A stretch of DNA of 64,000 bases from Whitmania pigra (Eukaryota > Annelida > Clitellata > Hirudinida > Haemopidae): NCBI GenBank assembly GCA_021613335.1, contig JAJTWR010000471.1, forward strand, positions 359,501-423,500, given 5' to 3'. Of this stretch, positions 47,710-59,464 are shown piece by piece. How positions within the stretch are numbered: position 1 is the first letter of the stretch; each line of letters opens with the position of its first letter. The notes under the pieces are model-generated. The model was not told where the DNA came from, ran no database searches, and saw only the letters and a list, made by a program, of their open reading frames with translations. A program made the position numbers and the translations under genes.

Positions 47710-48317
47710 ACTCAAGAAATGTTTAAACTTAGACGGAACGCGCTTAATAATTAATTAATAATTAATGCAATGAAGATGCACCAAGTTCTCAAACTTTTTA
47801 AGTCATGATCGTTCGTTGCAGAGAATTTGAATTTGTTTTAAGAATAATCAAATGTTTATTATACCAAATAAAGTAACAAATACCGCGGCATGAACAAGTA
47901 CTTTGTACATTCGCTCAGGGACGCCCCTTGAGAGGGGCAAGAGGGGGAAGCTTGCCCCCCCCACTTGGAACAGACTGAAAGAAGTTGGAAAAATTAGGAT
48001 TCACAATTTAAATGCATATTATAATAATTCCTACAAGGTTTAGGATTTAAAGTTACAACAAATATTTAAAATGAAATAATGTCCGCCCATCTCTCTTGGT
48101 ATTAAATTAAATTCGCCATTGGTTGAATATTTCGTTGTCTTGGTGATTTTGTTTACTTTCATAATTTGTTGACGGTTATTTGAAAGTTTGAGTTTTTAAT
48201 ACGTGTTATAATAAGCGCTTAATTGGTGATAATAACAAGTATTACTACAGTTTAATAAATCTAATCAACAAGCTGTTATTACGATTCCGCAGTAATTACC
48301 AGTAAATAGTACATCTT
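47710..48317. other. 3' flank of protease, dispersed-repeat patch
   Basis: 47915-47975 contains CAGGGACGCCCCTTGAGAGG and long G and C runs, a style of dispersed repeat also hinted at near 1960 and 15165. No gene is supported. Confidence 0.35.
47867..47872 (+). terminator. Likely polyadenylation signal of the protease gene
   Basis: AATAAA about 158 bases after the stop codon, the first good signal downstream. Confidence 0.5.
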
Positions 48318-48990
48318 ATGGCTCGTTATAATCCTTGTTTAAAAGGATGGTTTGAGGACGTTAAGCTGAGACCTTATGATGTTTCATATCGGAGGCATAG
48401 ATCGCAAAATGAATTTGTTCAATTAATTGCGAACACACGCAAAAAAAAAAAGTAAAATCATTAAAGAAAATTCTGACAATTAGTTCTACACTGTGATGGT
48501 GGATTCAACACGAGATAGTTCGAGGAAAGACGAGTTGACTATTGTAATCCGTTTCGTAAATCAAAAAGAAATTGCAAATGAAAGACTCTTGCAAATAACC
48601 TAAATAACTGACAAGACTGGCGGTGGAATAGGAAAGAGTATAGTCAGTTGCTTGCATCGCAATGGCGTTGATACTGACAATCTTTCTTTTCAATCGTAAT
48701 GTCTGGAAAGTTTGAGGGAGCTCAATAGAAAGTATCTGAGTTGGTTGGCCATTTTGTATCATATGCTCCTTGTCAAGCACACAGAACAAACACCGCAGTT
48801 AAACATTGTTGCCGTGCCAGTACGATCATTTCCGATATGTTTAATATTTTAGAAGAATTTTTGGAGTTGGGAAAAACTGTCCTTCATGCTCCCCCCCCCA
48901 CTATTTTGCCTTCGGTACGTCTCTGCATTCACTTAAAGACGTCATATTTGATTGAAAGTGACGCTTCCACGTACAATATTGGGTACGAAT
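48318..48990 (+). pseudogene. DUF4371 / ZMYM-type hAT-like transposase relic
   Basis: Fragments in different frames: MARYNPCLKGWFEDVKL at 48318 onward. From 48496, MVDSTRDSSRKDELTIVIRF then NQKEIANERLLQIT and a stop, matching the DUF4371 opening (VDETTDxSxKEQLSIVIRYV). From about 48741 (another frame), VGHFVSYAPCQAHRTN, matching the HFVPCAAHRLNL motif. Internal stops and frameshifts show it is dead. The hAT RNase-H-like family assignment rests on these motifs. Confidence 0.7.
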
Positions 48991-49108
48991 TTTTCCATTA
49001 TTATTTTCTTTTTTTCATAAAACTAAAAATTACATTTCATGTAAGTCAGACAAAATCAAAAATTTTTGTTCAAACATAAATGGGCCAATCATATGATATC
49101 GTGGCAAA

Positions 49109-49693
49109 TTACTTTTTCTTTTCTACGGCAACTTTGCAGGCGGCAGTGACGGCGTCAATTTCTCCTTCACCGTCGATTTCTACCAGTTTCTTCTTCTTCG
49201 TGAAAAAATCAACGATGGGTTTAAGGTTCAGGTTGTGGGTGGCAATTCGTGTTGCAATGACCTCCTCCGTGTCGTCCGCTCTTCCCTCGGCTGCAGACCT
49301 TTCCATGCATCTTGCCTTCATTGTGTCATCAGAGCACTTAAGATGTATTACTTTTGCAATTGGTGCAATCTCTTTTTCGAAGGCCGTTGACTGAGAAGCT
49401 TCTTTTGGAAAACCATCTATCAGAAATTCCTTGGTGGTTGCAGCTTCCTTGATCATGTTCTCTTTTAACATTTGGATTATGAGGTTCGTTGCCACCAATT
49501 CACCCCCTTCGACGGAGGGTTTCGCCTTTTTTCCATTTTCCGTTTCTTCCTGAATTTCCTTTCTCAAAAGTTCTCCAACTGAGAAATGCTTAATTGCTGG
49601 ATTTTCCGCTATTTTCTGGCAAACAGTTCGCTTGTCCGCACCAGGTCCTCCGAAAACGCAGGTGACTTTTGATTTCTTCAGTAACTTAGCCAT
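49109..49693 (-). CDS. Adenylate kinase paralogue with damaged P-loop (likely pseudoenzyme)
   Basis: 194 residues, aligned without gaps to the intact enzyme at 34967-35551, in the same orientation and also in one exon. Key residues have changed: the P-loop reads GGPGADKRT (Gly20 to Asp, Gly22 to Arg), the AMP site SVGELLR (Thr39 to Val), and GFPKE replaces GYPRD (Arg97 to Lys). The LID arginines (MERSAAEGRADD, ATRIATHN) and the K-rich tail remain. The Asp in the phosphate loop should block ATP binding, so normal kinase activity is unlikely. The open frame is nonetheless intact, which argues for either a retained non-catalytic role or recent loss. A TTTCAG acceptor precedes the ATG at the same place as in the active copy. 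Confidence 0.9.
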   Translation of the reverse strand: MAKLLKKSKVTCVFGGPGADKRTVCQKIAENPAIKHFSVGELLRKEIQEETENGKKAKPSVEGGELVATNLIIQMLKENMIKEAATTKEFLIDGFPKEASQSTAFEKEIAPIAKVIHLKCSDDTMKARCMERSAAEGRADDTEEVIATRIATHNLNLKPIVDFFTKKKKLVEIDGEGEIDAVTAACKVAVEKKK

Positions 49694-51218
49694 TTTAGCT
49701 CCCTTTTCCTTATCTTGCTATTGTTTATCTGAAACATTAAAAACTATGTAACTGGTAGCAATATCACCGATTAATAAATTACGAAAACTAAGCGAACAAT
49801 CGCTATCAATGGTTTCAACAAATCTCTCGTTTAAACATTGCGTAATGTGGTAATGTAAGCAGCAAGTGGTTCGGTTGATTGATGAGAACAAAAATAAAAT
49901 TGATTGAATTCTAATTAATCATTACTTTACTTAAACCTGCAAAATAAAAACTATCATGTTAGATTTTTTTCCGCTTTCATGTTACTCTTCGAACGAACCG
50001 TTACTAATCGTAATGAGTGAAATCTCATTTGCCCCAAAAAATTCAACATAATATTGTTTGCGATCGAATTTTATAAAATCACTTTTTTTTTATTAATTAT
50101 TTATTGTTTTTATTGTGTAACCCGTATATAATCAGGTATTAAAATGTGCTAGCCGTAAAATGCAAAAAACTTCAAATGCAACACTCTATGTTTCTATAAT
50201 TTCTAGGATTGTTATTGATAAAGTGCTGGTTAATAAAATAATAAGGAAGAATAATTTGCTAAAGTTGAATAAAAGTATGCATTGGCATTTGACGGTTAAG
50301 AAGAAGATCAAGTGTAATACTTGCAATAATATTATCCTGATCGTTATCATGAAGTCAACCAACATCATATTATAGCAATGAACACTCGTAGTACTTATAA
50401 TTAAGTGCTTAATTTCATATGGAAGCCGAAAAACGCAAGAACTATGGCGGAACCGATGACTTGTAGCGATGACATTTATAGTGTATTGTGCGACCGACTT
50501 TTTAAATTTCGTTTGTGCTGTGGTTTGCTCATTACCTATAAGGATTCTCTCAAGCTCAGAAGAGGGTTTAGATATTGGTTATGATTTTTGAACCGTGGTA
50601 TTTGTTGAATCGTTCATTTGGCTGAAAAATATAGATATAAAAAATAATTATCAATACTGAGCTTCAGACTCATAATTTGTCATGCTTTTCAAATGCCCAA
50701 AAAACTAAAACTTTATCATTTATTAAAAAATAAGATGCAAAAATATTATTTGAAGGAGAGTGTCGATATAAAAACAGTCATATTTTTGAACATTTATATG
50801 CACTGTGAAACTATATATTAAGTGTGCACTGTGCAACTTCTATATATTAAGATAGCTGTAATATTTCGACTTCATAATCTCGAAAAAATCCATCACACAA
50901 TCCAAGGTTGTAGCGAGATAAATTATTAATTATAATCTGATCAATTTTGTAGTTCTGGCCACGCTACTGTTGGAGATAATTATTAAAGCTGTCAATACGA
51001 TGTCAAAATTGCTGAAATTACCATGTGGGCGTTAGTTGAATATATACTCAAAATCTACAATATCGTTTTGCAAGGTTTAATAAATCAGAAATTAATTTAA
51101 TTGGAATTTAAGGTCTCATGTAGTATTAAAGTATTAAAATAAACAACACAAATATTTTCAATATTGCAATAATTTATATCAACAAATAAAAAAAAAGTCC
51201 ATTTTTTTAAAGAAACTC
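49694..51218. other. 5' flank of the second adenylate kinase, then gene-free DNA
   Basis: 49694-50010 shares blocks with 35552-35880 (GGTTTCAACAAAT, GCAGCAAGTGGTTC, GAACCGTTACTAATCG). Beyond that, AT-rich DNA with a low-complexity frame at 50160-50375 that is not a convincing gene. Confidence 0.5.
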
Positions 51219-51290
51219 TTGCGAGCTGCCAGGAATTGAACTCCTTACGGAGAAAGCCTTAACCACTCGGTCACCGACGTCCACTATATA
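51219..51290 (-). mobile_element. tRNA-derived element or tRNA relic
   Basis: The minus strand reads GTGACCGAGTGGTTAAGG (A box of the Ser/Leu tRNA type) and GAGTTCAATTCC (B box), separated by too few bases for a normal anticodon arm. It is therefore a SINE head or decayed tRNA, not a functional tRNA. Similar AAGTC(C/T)ATTT(T/C)TT segments flank it and could be a decayed target duplication. Confidence 0.6.
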
Positions 51291-51396
51291 ATTTGCGTCA
51301 AAAAATAAAAATAAAGTCTATTTCTTAAATGATCCACAACGGATTAAATAAACGTAAATGTTTTCATGACAAATAACCCAGTTTTTCAACGAATCT

Positions 51397-54298
51397 TCAG
51401 AGAGCAAGGAATAGCATCAGCGCAACCAAGAAGATTTGGCTGAAATTGAGTGTGGAGCGTAGGAAACTGGAAGAGCTTTTAGAGACGCACTTTAGGGGAA
51501 GTTCTTCCGAAGTCTTACCCTTGATACAAGTGATTTTTTCATTGCCAGGAGATTTGAATCCAGAATCGCACTTGATGGTGTAATTAACGTAAGTCGGATC
51601 AGACACGTTGTACTGAAAATCTATGACACCGTTTGAGATGTTAAAGTTTAGGATGCAAGTTTCGCTTATCTCCTGATGCATGGTCTCGACTTGGTTGGCG
51701 ATTGTTTCCACCTCGTTGTTTGCAAGACCAACGTTGATGTCTCCAGTGACGTGAAGATCGAACAAACAGTTTTTATTTCCCTTACACCTTGGATCTGGTG
51801 GAGGATCGTCAAAAATTGGAACGAAGTTCTTATTCTGGAAGTCTTTCCAAAACAAACCAACAGGATACGAAAATATGGACGTGTTTTCATTAGTTGTCCA
51901 CTCCATTCCAAATTTGTAATGAATATCGACATTTGAAGAATTTCTCGATATGAAGGTCTTGTTAGGCAGCATGAAGTCGTTTTCCGGATCATCATCCCAG
52001 TTGCCAATCAAACCAAATACTTTGCCTTTCAGTATCTGATCCAACGTGATGATGGTATGCAGCATGCCATTCAAAACTTGAATTTGAAGTTTCAATCCTT
52101 TACCAGTTTCAACTGAGACTTGTGATTGGTTGATGTAGTCTATAAAGAGAGCACCAAGTCCAAGTGATTGGGGCTGCAAAGTATCGTTTCCAAGTCTGAC
52201 TTGCAACGATTTTAAAGCTGTCATCTCTATTTGAATGACTTCTGAATCGGAAGATTTGATCGCAAAGGCGGAAAAATAACTTGCTGGTTTGAGAATTCCG
52301 TCCTGACCAATAAACTGAGCAATTCTCGTTTGAACCATCAGTCCTGGTCCCTGCAAGTAAATAAATTCACCAACTGGATTAAAATCGTACTCGACGTCGT
52401 CAAGAGTCGTGAAATGAGGATCTCCGTTTGCTCTTCTGACTCTAGGTGCAACAAAAAATCTTGAATCTATTGAAGGACGCTTTTCGTAGAACTTAGCGTA
52501 CATGTGCTGCAATTTGTAGCAGAATATGAACGGCAAGATTTCCATGGTGAAGTGGCGAAGCTTCGACTTAATTGGATCGTTCAAAGACATGGAACCACCT
52601 CCATTTACTCCTAATAAAAGCTGATTATTGTTGTTGTAGCAACATTGGCTCGTCACATTATCAGGATTGTTGGTACTTCTATAACATCCTTTGGCTCCAG
52701 GACGGAATGTGTCACACCAATCTTTTCCTGAAGGATAACAAGTGTCGTCCATCTCGAAATTACCAGAAAGTCTAACAGGGAAATCGGCTGGAACCGCAGG
52801 CTGACAAGGGTTCCGTCTGGATGTCATTTCTTTGAATCGTTCTATTTCTAAACCACTTGGTTGTGAGTTGTACCAATCATTGCATAAAAACTCAACCCTA
52901 GCTTCAATCAGAATCTTCTGTAAAACAAAACTATCCACGGAAAGATAAATCTTTCGAATTGTGTTGCGGTTAGATTTTTGTTCGTCAGTTCTTTTCAGAA
53001 ATTTATTCGGCCAATATTCGAAAATCCCTGTGTTTGGAGGCTTGATGTAAATTTGCTGCCTTTCCAGTGAAACAATGTTTCCCACTCTATCGACAATCGT
53101 GTCTTCCTGCATTCCACAAATTATGATTTGATCGTTTGGATTTGAGGAAAGCTTCCAGGTAACATTGAAAGGTGTATCTGCATCTTCTCTAGTGATTTCC
53201 AGTTTTTTGAATTTCACCAATTCGTCATTTATGTCATGTGAAATAACAAAACTATTGTAGGATATGTTGTCGGACTTCAGATGAAGATCAATTCTGCCCA
53301 AAATGTCGATATAAGGCGTGATGCAAATAATTTTCAAGTTGTTGATAATGGAACAGTTAACTTTTGTTTCTTTAAACATCACATCAATTGATTTTTGACC
53401 TCTTCTGAAGCATGGACCAGTGATTGAAAGTTCCTGACCACCAAAGAAAAGCACTTTTTTCGGGTAAACATCCAAAAGACCATTTGTTCCACAAGCACTT
53501 GATATTTCTCCAGATATTGAAAACATCCATTTGCCTTGTTCGCCAACATTGCTCTCACTTAAAGCATAATTAGAAATATTTGCTGTGTTGGAATGTGGCA
53601 CAAGAAAATTTCGTCTGCCATCTCCAGCGTTGAATCCAATTTGTGCATACGCGTATCCGAGTTTATCGTAAAGAAAAATGACGAAAGAATCGATTCCGTT
53701 GCTCGTAAGAATCGTTTGATGATTTACAACCATGTGACAAGGATGAATTGTACTTCCTCTGCATTTGAAACGAGGCACGTTGTTGAATGTCACAATGAAG
53801 GCCCACGAACTTCTAAATGTTGCTTGATTGACAAATTTCTTTCTGACTTCATCAGTAATAGACGTCAACAAATTAGGATCGAACACTTCTCTGTAAAATA
53901 TGTCACCGCCTTCTCTTGGATCGCTATCAACCCAGTATGCGGCGACGCATTGGGTACCATTCAGTGGAAACGGAACAGGTGTAAAGGAAGTGCTTCCTTG
54001 TCCAAAATAAATAATTCCATTCGTACTCACATGTATCTCTTTGAACAATTTCCCAAAGAACGGAAGATCAAAATTGAATGAAATTGTCGTAAATGCATCA
54101 TCTTGTTTTTCAAGTCTCTGGTCAGAAGCGTCGTTCCCAAATGGTAAGAATGTTACACCTTTAGCCGCATCAAAAAATGTTGCAACAAAGGCGATCACGG
54201 TGACAATACTGAAATTATTACGAAGACTTTTGAAATAATTTCAGGAATTGTAATAAATCACTGAAAAAGACTTACTGCCGTATCGCTTCCATGCTCAT
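51397..54298 (-). CDS. NIDO-AMOP-VWD-sushi surface protein (SUSD2/Mesh/MUC4-like)
   Basis: Two exons: 54276-54298 (MSMEAIR, donor GTAAGT) and 51397-54208, giving about 945 residues. A hydrophobic N-terminal segment (IVTVIAFVATFFDA) serves as signal. Domains in order, residue numbers counted in the large exon: NIDO about 40-230 (AYWVDSDPREGGDIFY, IGFNAGDGRRNF), an IPT/TIG-like stretch about 235-320, AMOP about 455-580 (CYPSGKDWC, SQCCYNNNNQL), VWD about 590-780 starting NGDPHFTTLDDVEYDF, one sushi-like repeat about 850-905, and a hydrophobic C-terminus (FLVALMLFLAL) for membrane or lipid anchoring. The GDPH sequence matches the autocleavage site known in MUC4/SUSD2-type proteins. Relatives act in epithelial junctions (Mesh in insects) or cell adhesion. 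Nearly the whole ectodomain in one exon is unusual for this family. Confidence 0.88.
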
Positions 54299-56584
54299 AC
54301 TAGTTGCCTTAGATGTTTCACGAGTGAAGTGATTTCAAAAAGATTCACCTGTTAAAATTAGAAGCGAACATCATATTTTATGAAATAATCGTTAAAATTG
54401 ATTGTTTAATCAATAACACTTGCTACTTGAAATGACTCATAATCTTCAACTTTTGTGTTCGAAACCTGGCTTCGTCCTCATAAAATTATCAAAAATGAAC
54501 ACATCCTACAATCCGTCCAACAGCACATCCTAGTGCCCACAAAAACTAAAAAAAAAACCAGTTAATCAACAATAAATAAATAATAAGCAATAAATAACAA
54601 ACATCCGCCAACTTTTTGCTTAAATAAATTGAAATGTTAAATCGCCTTCACTTGTAAAACCGTTCTAACTGCGAAATTGCAAAGATAGGCTAAAAGTAAT
54701 GTCAGTAGGCGAGCTTGCATTTATAAAGAGTTTATCAAGATGATGACGAAAACAAAACTTGACTGCATTTAATGAGGATTCGTTACAATTAAGTGGGATC
54801 AAGGATCTCGTTGAGTGACTCCATAATTCCTAGGAATTAATATTCATAATTAATCATAGGGGTAAATTAATTTTACATCACAAATTAAAAAATTTAATGC
54901 ATAGATTTGAATATTTTAAAAGATTTAGTAAACACTTGAGAGTTATTCCGCGATAATTAAAAGAAATGTCTCTTTAATATTCTAAGTCGAAACAGTCACC
55001 GTCATCTCCAACGTCTTTAGTACAACACAGCATGACCTTTATTGTTTTGATTTCATAAATATTATTATGCAAAGTTCTCCAATTGAACTTGCTGGGCTGT
55101 CGTTAATAACCAAACAACCTGTTTCATGATTGTGGATTCTGATATTGAAGTGTTGATCCGAGTCTTTATGTATGTATTTATTTATTTTTTATTTTTTCTT
55201 ACATCCAAATGAATTATAAGAAAATAGTTCATGAAAGCAGAGTTCTAAGGTTGACTTATCATTTTATGATAATGAGAACATAAATTGACGAATAGCAAAA
55301 TTATTATTATTTATTCTATATTAATACATATTTTATTACATAAATTTGTGATTATCTAACTAATCCAATATCTTCACTTATGATATGATCTTCGATTCAA
55401 TGAATGGCTGTTGTGTCTTTGGCAATTATACCAATCCAATCTTTGAACATAGTCTTGCAATTACGACATCCTGATTTTTATTCGCTTTTTATTGTCTGAT
55501 TGTGACATTTAGACTGAAACAGTCGAGTATTACATAATTATGTTTCAAGGCCTACATTTACTTCCTTTTAGACTGAAATTCGACCAAGATGTTGATTACG
55601 TTCCAAATAATTATTTGCATATTTTTTCGTCATTTGGATGTAGTTTAAACTATTTTAATAGCAAACGGAAGTAAATCCTTTGAAGAATTTCACAATGATA
55701 TCTTTATTGCATTAACTTTCTATGAATTTCTATGCAAACATCCAAGTGGTTTAATAAAGTCGCAATAGTCAGTGATTACCCATTTAACTGCTTGACTTTG
55801 ACTTCATCATCATCACCATCACCATCATCATGAACACTCGAGCAGAATTCAAGCATCGGTGACTTCCGCAAACGATCAAAGGTATTCGAAAATGAATCTT
55901 GAGACTTGGGTCGCTCTTAGTCGTCTCTGTTGATTATAACAAGCTGTTATTAATTCATCTATAAAGTTAATCCCTATTATTAATAATTTATTAATATTCG
56001 CTTACGCTAAAAATTAGCCTAAGTTTTGAGGTTCTTGAATTTAGGAAGTTAAGATAGGGACGATGAAGTTTAATGTGTATGTGAGAAGACTTTATGGCCT
56101 AGCCCCGGGCAGCATTTTGTGTTTGTATTGCTTTGAATAATTTAATATTATTGAGATGTGTAAAATAATTAATAATAATAAAAAATTAATAAAAACTAAT
56201 TATCTCGCATAATAAATTCACATTCCTTGTACTTCATTGAGCAAGATGTTTTACATGTGATAAAATGTAATGTAATGTCAAAATTTGACTAACTTACGTC
56301 ACTTGATGTTCGAAAGTTTTGCCTTCTATCTTGTTTTCGAAAGAAGGTATGAGCATGTTTCGGCATTTTGGAAAAATAATAACAATGAAGCATTCCAAAT
56401 AAAATAGTGGTCGATTTCCCACGACAGCATAAATTAAAATGTGAATTTTTTTTCAAATTAAATAAAAACAGAAATGCATTTCTATCGCCAGTAGGAACAA
56501 GAGACAACAAACAATAAATAATGGTTCTGCGTTTAATATATAAATACCACATCTCAACCGCTGAGATGTTAATAAAATGAAACA
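54299..56584. other. Intergenic, AT-rich, no gene seen
   Basis: Divergently faced by the NIDO-AMOP gene (-) and the PAN/F5-8C gene (+), so it may hold both promoters. A short CAT-rich microsatellite is at 55806-55832 (CATCATCATCACCATCACC). The frame 56289-56585 (-) has no motif. Confidence 0.4.
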
Positions 56585-59464
56585 TTGGATATGATCTTCG
56601 TTTATTTCTATCTTTTTAGCTCATTGACTATTGTAGCCAATCCATCCGTGATTAGCTGGAATCCTGGAACCTTTGAATCGCAGAAAATATGTTCTGCTCA
56701 TTTGCCGCTTAAAGTCCTGGAAAACGTGACGAGTAGCCTGGAATGTGCTTTGATGTGCACAACGAATTCCATGTTCAAATGCCTGGCATTCAATTTCGTT
56801 ATATCCAGGTGCAGCTTGTTTGATTTTCTTTCCACGAGCTTCTACGTGGTCACAACGGAGAACTGCTTGTACTACCAGGTGGAAATATTCCCATTCATTT
56901 TGAAATTAATTAGATATAGTTTATTTCATTTAAAGTAATAGAACAATTTGCTTAATAATTTCATGCGATTTTCATTTTTTAAATCGATTAAATTGTATTT
57001 TGCCAGGATTCAACAAATATATTCAAAGGTAAATATTATTTTAATTTTGATCAATGCTATTGCTTTTTTGTTCAATACTTCAACAATTTCAACTACAATT
57101 CTATGTCAGACAATTTCCCCTTTTTATCATTTAAAGAGGATTTTATTTTAGATTGGTATTTTTACATTTGTATTTGCGATATCTCTTTTAAATATGTCTG
57201 AATTAAATATGTTTAAATTTGTGACAAAACATTTTCTCAGAATTGTTATTTCGCCATCTTCAATTAAAATATAAAAACTTAAAAAAAGCTGAAAGAGAGG
57301 GAAATGCACCGTAGCGTGTCAATGGTCGTAGTTGCTTTCAAACGCCACTCAAAATTTATTGTTGCTATTTATTATAATTTGTTACAGTTTATTACTGATT
57401 GCAACTTTGATAATTTATTTATAAGCTTTCGTGATGCAGATGTAAAAGTCAACATCGCCTACAACAAAGTCGTGTACCTGAGCCTATCTTACGCATTCTC
57501 CCCTCCAACAAGTAAAGTGGTGGATAATTCCAGCTCAACGGATTATTGGACGAGTTGCTGTTCAACTGGAGATGGTGGTGGTGGACCAAACTGGTTTGTC
57601 ATTGATCTGGAAGATTTCTTCAAGATTATTTATGTCCTCCTTATTAACAGAAACGTTATTGGTGAGTGAGGAAATTCATTTGATTTAGTAAAGGATGTAG
57701 ATGACCTGTGGATGTAATTGTTGATGTTGTCATCTAATATCTGCTGAATAAAATATAGAAAAATCTATATTAAATAAAGAAAAAATTAAAATATAGAAAA
57801 AATCTATATTCTGTTATTCTTTATCACTAAATTGGAACATAACCAAGAGTCCATCTATAAAGTACGTCAAGCTCGAGAGGGGAGGGGTCTAAGAAAGTGT
57901 GACAGTTTGTGACAGAGAGGGAGGTGGTTTAATCTATGTGTGACGCAAACATATTTGCAAATTTAAATAAATAAATAATAAATTTTTAAAATTTTATATT
58001 TGCAAAATGTTTCATTTTTAAAATGCTGATTCTGTATAATGTTTGGGAATGAAGCTCCGAAAATGACGGTTAGCTTTATTTCATTCAGAATGTTCACTTG
58101 TTATTTCTAAGAATGGAGAAAGGGAATTTGCATACATCATTGTATAATGAGACGTGGAATACAATCAAGTCTGATGCTAATGTATTTGAAAACGTAGGGG
58201 GTCTGAATTTTGTGACGTACATTTTAGAGGTGGGTCTGGCATTTGCGATAGTGTGTGACAAGGAGGAGGGTGTTTAAAATGGTCCAAAATAGCGTGATGT
58301 ACTTTATGGACGACCCCCAATGTATAAACAATTTTCCTATAAAAAATTCTAATGTAATAATTCTGATATCATTCATTTGAAATAAGTAATTTTTTATATA
58401 ATGAAAAACAAAAGCATCTAAAGCCAGTGCGCATTTGTGTACATTTTCTGCATTACGAGAGAACCAATTAAAAAAATCAATTAATTTTTGGTCCTCTGCT
58501 ATTTCTAAAATTAAAATTTAACTATTGAAAGATGCTTTCTCATTTTTCGATAACATTTTATTTTTAATGTGTAAGCCGATATAAAGGGGCAATAATATAA
58601 CTGCAAATTTATTAATGAATAATGTTAATATAATATAATATGAGATAGAGTACTATTACTGAATTAAAATTTAAAGTATTTGTTTTCTTTCCTGCTGAAA
58701 ACCCCACGTTTGATTTCAATCACATTTGATAATCACAAATAGTATTCTTACTAAGTTAACAATACTCTGTTGTATTTCTTATATTAATAGTAACTTTTCA
58801 GTTAAAGGTCAACTATGATCTGAACCCCCCATCCTAGAAACTGAAGATATTAATTCACATAAAGAGCTAGGTAAAAAAGAATAGCTTGGAAAAAGAAATA
58901 AATTTTTTAAAAAGTAGATTGAAAAGACACTTCATTCATTGGATGAGGCTTTTGTTGTCGATGAAAGTCAAAAGAGCACTTAAGTCTCTCCGTCTTATCC
59001 CGCTTCCAAATGATAACAATTGCACAATTGTTCTGCTGCTTTAACTCTAATTACATTTTTCATTTTACAATTGCAATTTTTCTTTTAATATTTTATTTTA
59101 TTAACTTTAATTCAAAATGCGGTAAAATTCATCGAAAGGTTTCTATGTAAACAGTTGTTGTGGGCAATGTTGAGATAATGACTATAATAATACTTATAAT
59201 AATATCTTAACAACTACGTTCTTTTCAGGAAATCGCCTCAATAATTTCATTGTCGGTCTCAGCCAAGATTTCAGCTCATCCATTGGAATCCAGAGGGGAC
59301 AGTACAAGCTCTGTGGGGTTTACCCAAGCACAACCAAGAATGGAGGCATTTTTATACAGGTGTGTCAGGATTTAACATACCTGGCCAGGTTTGTCATCCT
59401 ACAACAGTCTCTTAATAACGAGGGACTTTTTACGGTCTGTGAAGCAAAGGTTTACGCGATTTGA
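56585..59464 (+). CDS. Secreted PAN/apple plus F5/8C (fucolectin-like) protein
   Basis: Four exons in consistent phase. 56585-56878: signal peptide MDMIFVYFYLFSSLTIVA, then a PAN/apple domain (CSAHLPLKVLENVTSSLECA, CTTNSMFKCLAFNF, C-rich). 57007-57028: a 22-nt microexon (DSTNIFK plus one base, CCAG acceptor, GTAAAT donor). 57440-57658: F5/8 type C start (VKVNIAYNKVVYLSLSYAF, NWFVIDLEDFFKIIYVLLIN). 59229-59464: the remainder (NRLNNFIVGLSQDF, CEAKVYAI, stop). The join of exons 1 and 3 is out of frame without the microexon, which supports it. F5/8C domains of this fucolectin type bind carbohydrate, and PAN domains bind proteins or sugars; an innate-immune or extracellular-matrix role is plausible. 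The third intron contains a MITE. Confidence 0.8.
57007..57028 (+). other. 22-nt microexon of the PAN/F5-8C gene
   Basis: TTTTGCCAG acceptor, 22 coding bases (GATTCAACA...CAAAG), GTAAAT donor. It converts phase 0 of exon 1 into phase 1 of exon 3. Confidence 0.65.
57850..58320. mobile_element. MITE with GGGTCGTCCATAAAGTAC ends
   Basis: Left end TATAAAGTACGTCAAGCTCG and right end GCGTGATGTACTTTATGGAC are imperfect inverted repeats. G-rich GTGACA-type segments (57890-57930 and 58196-58270) lie just inside each end, in mirror arrangement. No coding frame. Related ends occur at 6510-6645. It sits in the last intron of the PAN/F5-8C gene. Confidence 0.65.

Noticed and set aside
51219..51290. A functional Ser/Leu tRNA gene
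   Set aside because: A and B boxes are too close for an anticodon arm, and the acceptor stem does not pair well.
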